Made by a program: the position numbers and the translations under genes. This document shows, one piece after another, positions 21,859 through 23,998 of a stretch of DNA of 23,998 bases. Where the stretch lies: positions 1-23,998 of the forward strand of contig CAZXCQ010000068.1 of the NCBI GenBank assembly GCA_964639275.1, read 5' to 3'. Origin of the DNA: CAZXCQ01 sp964639275. Its GTDB lineage: Bacteria > Desulfobacterota > DSM-4660 > Desulfatiglandales > Desulfatiglandaceae. The first letter of the stretch is position 1, and each line of letters opens with the position of its first letter. The notes beneath the pieces were generated by a model. That model did no database searches. It saw nothing but the letters and a program-made list of their open reading frames with translations, and had not been told where the DNA came from.

Positions 21859-23622
21859 TTATCTACTCAATCCCATTGCCTTTTTACAGGCGATCCGCAC
21901 ACTTGGAAAGAGGCTTCGAGAGGCCTTATCCAGGAGGGCCTCGGCCTCATCCAGCCCCAGTGCCATAAGGGCGATGGTTGCCCCCTGTCGGTGAGTTGAT
22001 CTCCAAAAACCGGGAACCCAGCCTTGATCCAGCAGCGCCCCGCGCAGGAATGGAATTGAACGCGCCGAACCGCAACGGCCCAGGGAACTATAACAGTCCA
22101 GGAGGTGCTGTCTATCCTGGCGTTTAAACTGCCGCTGTTTAATGTAGTCCAATAGGAGCGCTTCGGCCAACTCGTTTCTGTCGTTTCCCAAATACTGGAG
22201 CATCAGCATCCGGATAGGGTCGCTGCCATCCTCGATAACGGGAAAGACTTCTTTAAGTCGCTGGGGATCCCGGGCTATCAAGGTGTCCAGTGCCCGCTTC
22301 TTCACCGGCTCAGGAGAACTGCGGACCAGCATGAGAAGGATCTCTGAGGGCCTGTCCCCATCGAGCTCCTTCAATACGGGCACGATCCTCTGGACAAGGT
22401 TCTGGTTTGGGTGGTTCAAGAGACGCTCCAGGGGCGCCATATCTTTTCTGGCCAGTGCCCCGATTGCCTTCGTGAGCTCCCGTCGGATGTTTGGGGAAGA
22501 GACCTCGGACAACATCAAACCAATGGCCCCAATGGCCTCAGGGGAAAGCAACCCCAGGATCTTCCGGAGCAACAGCCTGTGGGAGTCAAGTATTTCCAGG
22601 ACGGGCCAAGCCTCTTGAAGGATACTGAGTACCCGGTAAGTAGAGATCTCCTTAAAGAAATTGTCTAAAATGCCGATGGCCCAGGGTTTGGTGGTCTTGC
22701 AGGACCCATAGATTTCATGGAGTCGTTCGAGTAGCGTGAGCGCCACCTTGAACTGAACCCTTGAAAGGGCGTCCTGGAACTCTGCCAGAAGGAATTTGAC
22801 GAGATCTTCCAGGTCTTCCTCCACAACGTGTTCCCTGAAGATGACGATCATGAGGTCCAGGACCTCCTCCATGCTGTCACGGTTTTCGTCTGCCTGGACC
22901 GTTTCCCGGAGCTCATCTATCTCCTGGGGGCTGAGCTCCCACATTGCCGTATTCGCATCCGGGTCGGCAATGGCCTGTAAGATCTCTTCTTCCTCCTCCT
23001 GATCCCCCCCGCGGTGCGCCTCGTTCATCACATTCAGGAGGGAGAAATCCACTATTGTCTCATCTTCCAGGAGTATATCTGAGGCCTCGTAGCGCAGGTG
23101 AGGAAACTGGACCTCCCACAGGGCGGTTACCAGATCGCCCTCGGATTCTTCTGGGGTCTCTCTATATTGGTTGAGTAGCCTGAAGAAACCGGCAACCTCG
23201 GGCAATTCGATCTCCTTCTGGAATTCCATCCACTGAATCCCGTTACGAAAAAGGATAAATGCCATGTCTTCCACATGAGGCGTCCCTTCGTGGATGGCCA
23301 CGCCCCGGAAGACCAACCGATCCCTTTTTACATCGAATCTGAAGTTGCCATGGTTCTCGAAGAACTCATTGAGGCGGGTTGCGACATTTATCACAGACCT
23401 TTTCGAGGTCTCGTTGTCCTCGGGGTAGAGGGCATAGGTCTTCATAGCAATCAGAAAAAAGGCGATCAGATCCCTGGCAGGCTGGAGTGCTTCATCTGTG
23501 AGCTCGCCATATGCGGATGGCAGGTCGTTTCCAGCGGGTGTGTCGGACACGACGCCCCCTTGATTTCCCACCCATGTCATGGGGTCTCGGGATTTCAAAC
23601 TTCCATCACATTGTTTTACCAT
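21859..23622 (-). CDS. HEAT-repeat-like protein upstream of the HD-GYP gene
   Basis: The 587-residue protein is soluble and helical. The first 200 residues (from about LTDEALQPARDLIAFFLIAM) resemble the N-terminal domain found in HD-GYP partner proteins, including YALYPEDN and RLNEFFENHGNFRFDV. A central acidic part has a Glu-rich run (EEEEEILQAI). The C-terminal half repeats helical units such as GLMLSEVSSPNIRREL, LARKDMAPLERLLNHPNQNL and LVRSSPEPVKKRALDTL, as in HEAT or ARM scaffolds. No catalytic motif is seen. The start is ATG 23622 without a clear ribosome binding site; ATG at residue 15 is an alternative. The HD-GYP gene follows after 15 nt, so a partner role is inferred. Confidence 0.7.
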   Translation of the reverse strand: MVKQCDGSLKSRDPMTWVGNQGGVVSDTPAGNDLPSAYGELTDEALQPARDLIAFFLIAMKTYALYPEDNETSKRSVINVATRLNEFFENHGNFRFDVKRDRLVFRGVAIHEGTPHVEDMAFILFRNGIQWMEFQKEIELPEVAGFFRLLNQYRETPEESEGDLVTALWEVQFPHLRYEASDILLEDETIVDFSLLNVMNEAHRGGDQEEEEEILQAIADPDANTAMWELSPQEIDELRETVQADENRDSMEEVLDLMIVIFREHVVEEDLEDLVKFLLAEFQDALSRVQFKVALTLLERLHEIYGSCKTTKPWAIGILDNFFKEISTYRVLSILQEAWPVLEILDSHRLLLRKILGLLSPEAIGAIGLMLSEVSSPNIRRELTKAIGALARKDMAPLERLLNHPNQNLVQRIVPVLKELDGDRPSEILLMLVRSSPEPVKKRALDTLIARDPQRLKEVFPVIEDGSDPIRMLMLQYLGNDRNELAEALLLDYIKQRQFKRQDRQHLLDCYSSLGRCGSARSIPFLRGALLDQGWVPGFWRSTHRQGATIALMALGLDEAEALLDKASRSLFPSVRIACKKAMGLSR

Positions 23623-23762
23623 GTTTCTGGGTGATGAAGTCTTTTTGTATAAATCTCAAAAGGTTAATGATCGAATTTTAGGGGAAGTACAGCCCTCTGT
23701 CAAGATTTGTGGGGATTATTTTGCGATACCCGCCTCGACACACACAGGGCCACGTGGTATAA

Positions 23763-23906
23763 ATCCCGAATTTCGCAGGCCTGTTTGAAGAACCTTTGGC
23801 ATTCGTTGCTGCAGAGACAAAACCGCTTCGCCCAGTCGGTGAAAGGAAATCCTCGGAAGGCCGGGGCGGTCGGGAAATTAGCAGCGACACTTGCGAAATT
23901 CGGGAT
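23763..23906. repeat. 15-bp perfect inverted repeat enclosing 114 nt
   Basis: ATCCCGAATTTCGCA (23763-23777) and TGCGAAATTCGGGAT (23892-23906) are perfect reverse complements. The region between 23623 and 23955 holds no convincing gene; frames there are short and run antisense. This could be a MITE-like or lineage-specific dispersed repeat, or a large hairpin. No transposase is nearby. Confidence 0.6.
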
Positions 23907-23955
23907 AAATGAAAACCCAGGCTGGCACCAGGCAGTGGGCGGCACCGGAGGCCTT

Positions 23956-23998
23956 ATGAAAAGATCCATCTTGCTCGTTTTTGGTATCGGCATTTGCC
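23956..23998 (+). CDS. Start of a signal-peptide protein, cut by the right window edge
   Basis: ATG 23956 is preceded by CACCGGAGG at a 4-5 nt spacing, a strong ribosome binding site. The visible residues MKRSILLVFGIGIC are a basic start followed by a hydrophobic core, as in a signal peptide or lipoprotein leader. Only 14 residues are in the window, so the product cannot be named. Confidence 0.55.
   Translation, partial: MKRSILLVFGIGIC

Noticed and set aside
23700..23993. 97-residue minus-strand frame with several Cys
   Set aside because: It spans both arms of the inverted repeat, has no good ribosome binding site and no family match, and overlaps the start of the plus-strand signal-peptide gene.
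1..23998. CRISPR array, rRNA or ordinary tRNA genes
   Set aside because: No regularly spaced repeats and no rRNA or canonical tRNA cloverleaf other than the tRNA-like part of tmRNA were seen.

Overview
The window most likely comes from a Desulfobacterota (former Deltaproteobacteria) chromosome, possibly a metagenome-assembled genome. Three things point that way: the translation and RNA-processing cluster in the order ffh-rpsP-khpA-rimM-trmD-(PF09936 methyltransferase)-rplS-rnhB-yraN-rsmI, the tmRNA tag ADDYAYALAA, which resembles delta-type tags, and a DUF1786 gene. The taxon is inferred from gene content and family knowledge. No database search was run.

Region 1 (1-4236) is an accessory segment ending at the 3' end of ssrA. 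It holds a DUF433 antitoxin gene coupled to a DUF5615 PIN-like toxin gene that has an in-frame amber stop, a 5'-truncated BRO-type phage antirepressor remnant with a small downstream gene, and an AT-rich block on the minus strand. That block encodes a membrane-anchored hypothetical protein, an integron-type attC site, a ClpP/SDH-fold serine protease and a tightly coupled 69-residue protein. A small GIY-YIG nuclease gene starts 25 nt beyond the tmRNA.

Region 2 (4237-13529, all minus strand) is conserved core. Transcription runs from ffh through ribosomal proteins S16 and L19, ribosome and tRNA maturation enzymes, RNase HII, YraN and RsmI, then HPr and Enzyme I, then smpB and ssrA. A clear sigma70-type promoter for ssrA overlaps the smpB stop codon. 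rsmI carries a heptanucleotide tandem repeat near its 5' end. HPr lacks the regulatory serine.

Region 3 (13530-14047) is a gene-free divergent intergenic region with a probable ffh promoter and one copy of a 42-nt degenerate repeat whose other copy lies just upstream of smpB.

Region 4 (14048-18698, plus strand) encodes a nucleoside phosphorylase-like protein, a DUF1786 protein, a broken NAD-dependent DNA ligase (a frameshift plus an internal deletion of about 150 residues), acylphosphatase and a FlgT/CsgG-like lipoprotein.

Region 5 (18682-23622, minus strand) looks like an operon of a HEAT-like protein, an HD-GYP protein and recN. After a gene-poor stretch with a 15-bp perfect inverted repeat, a secreted protein gene begins at 23956 and runs off the right edge.
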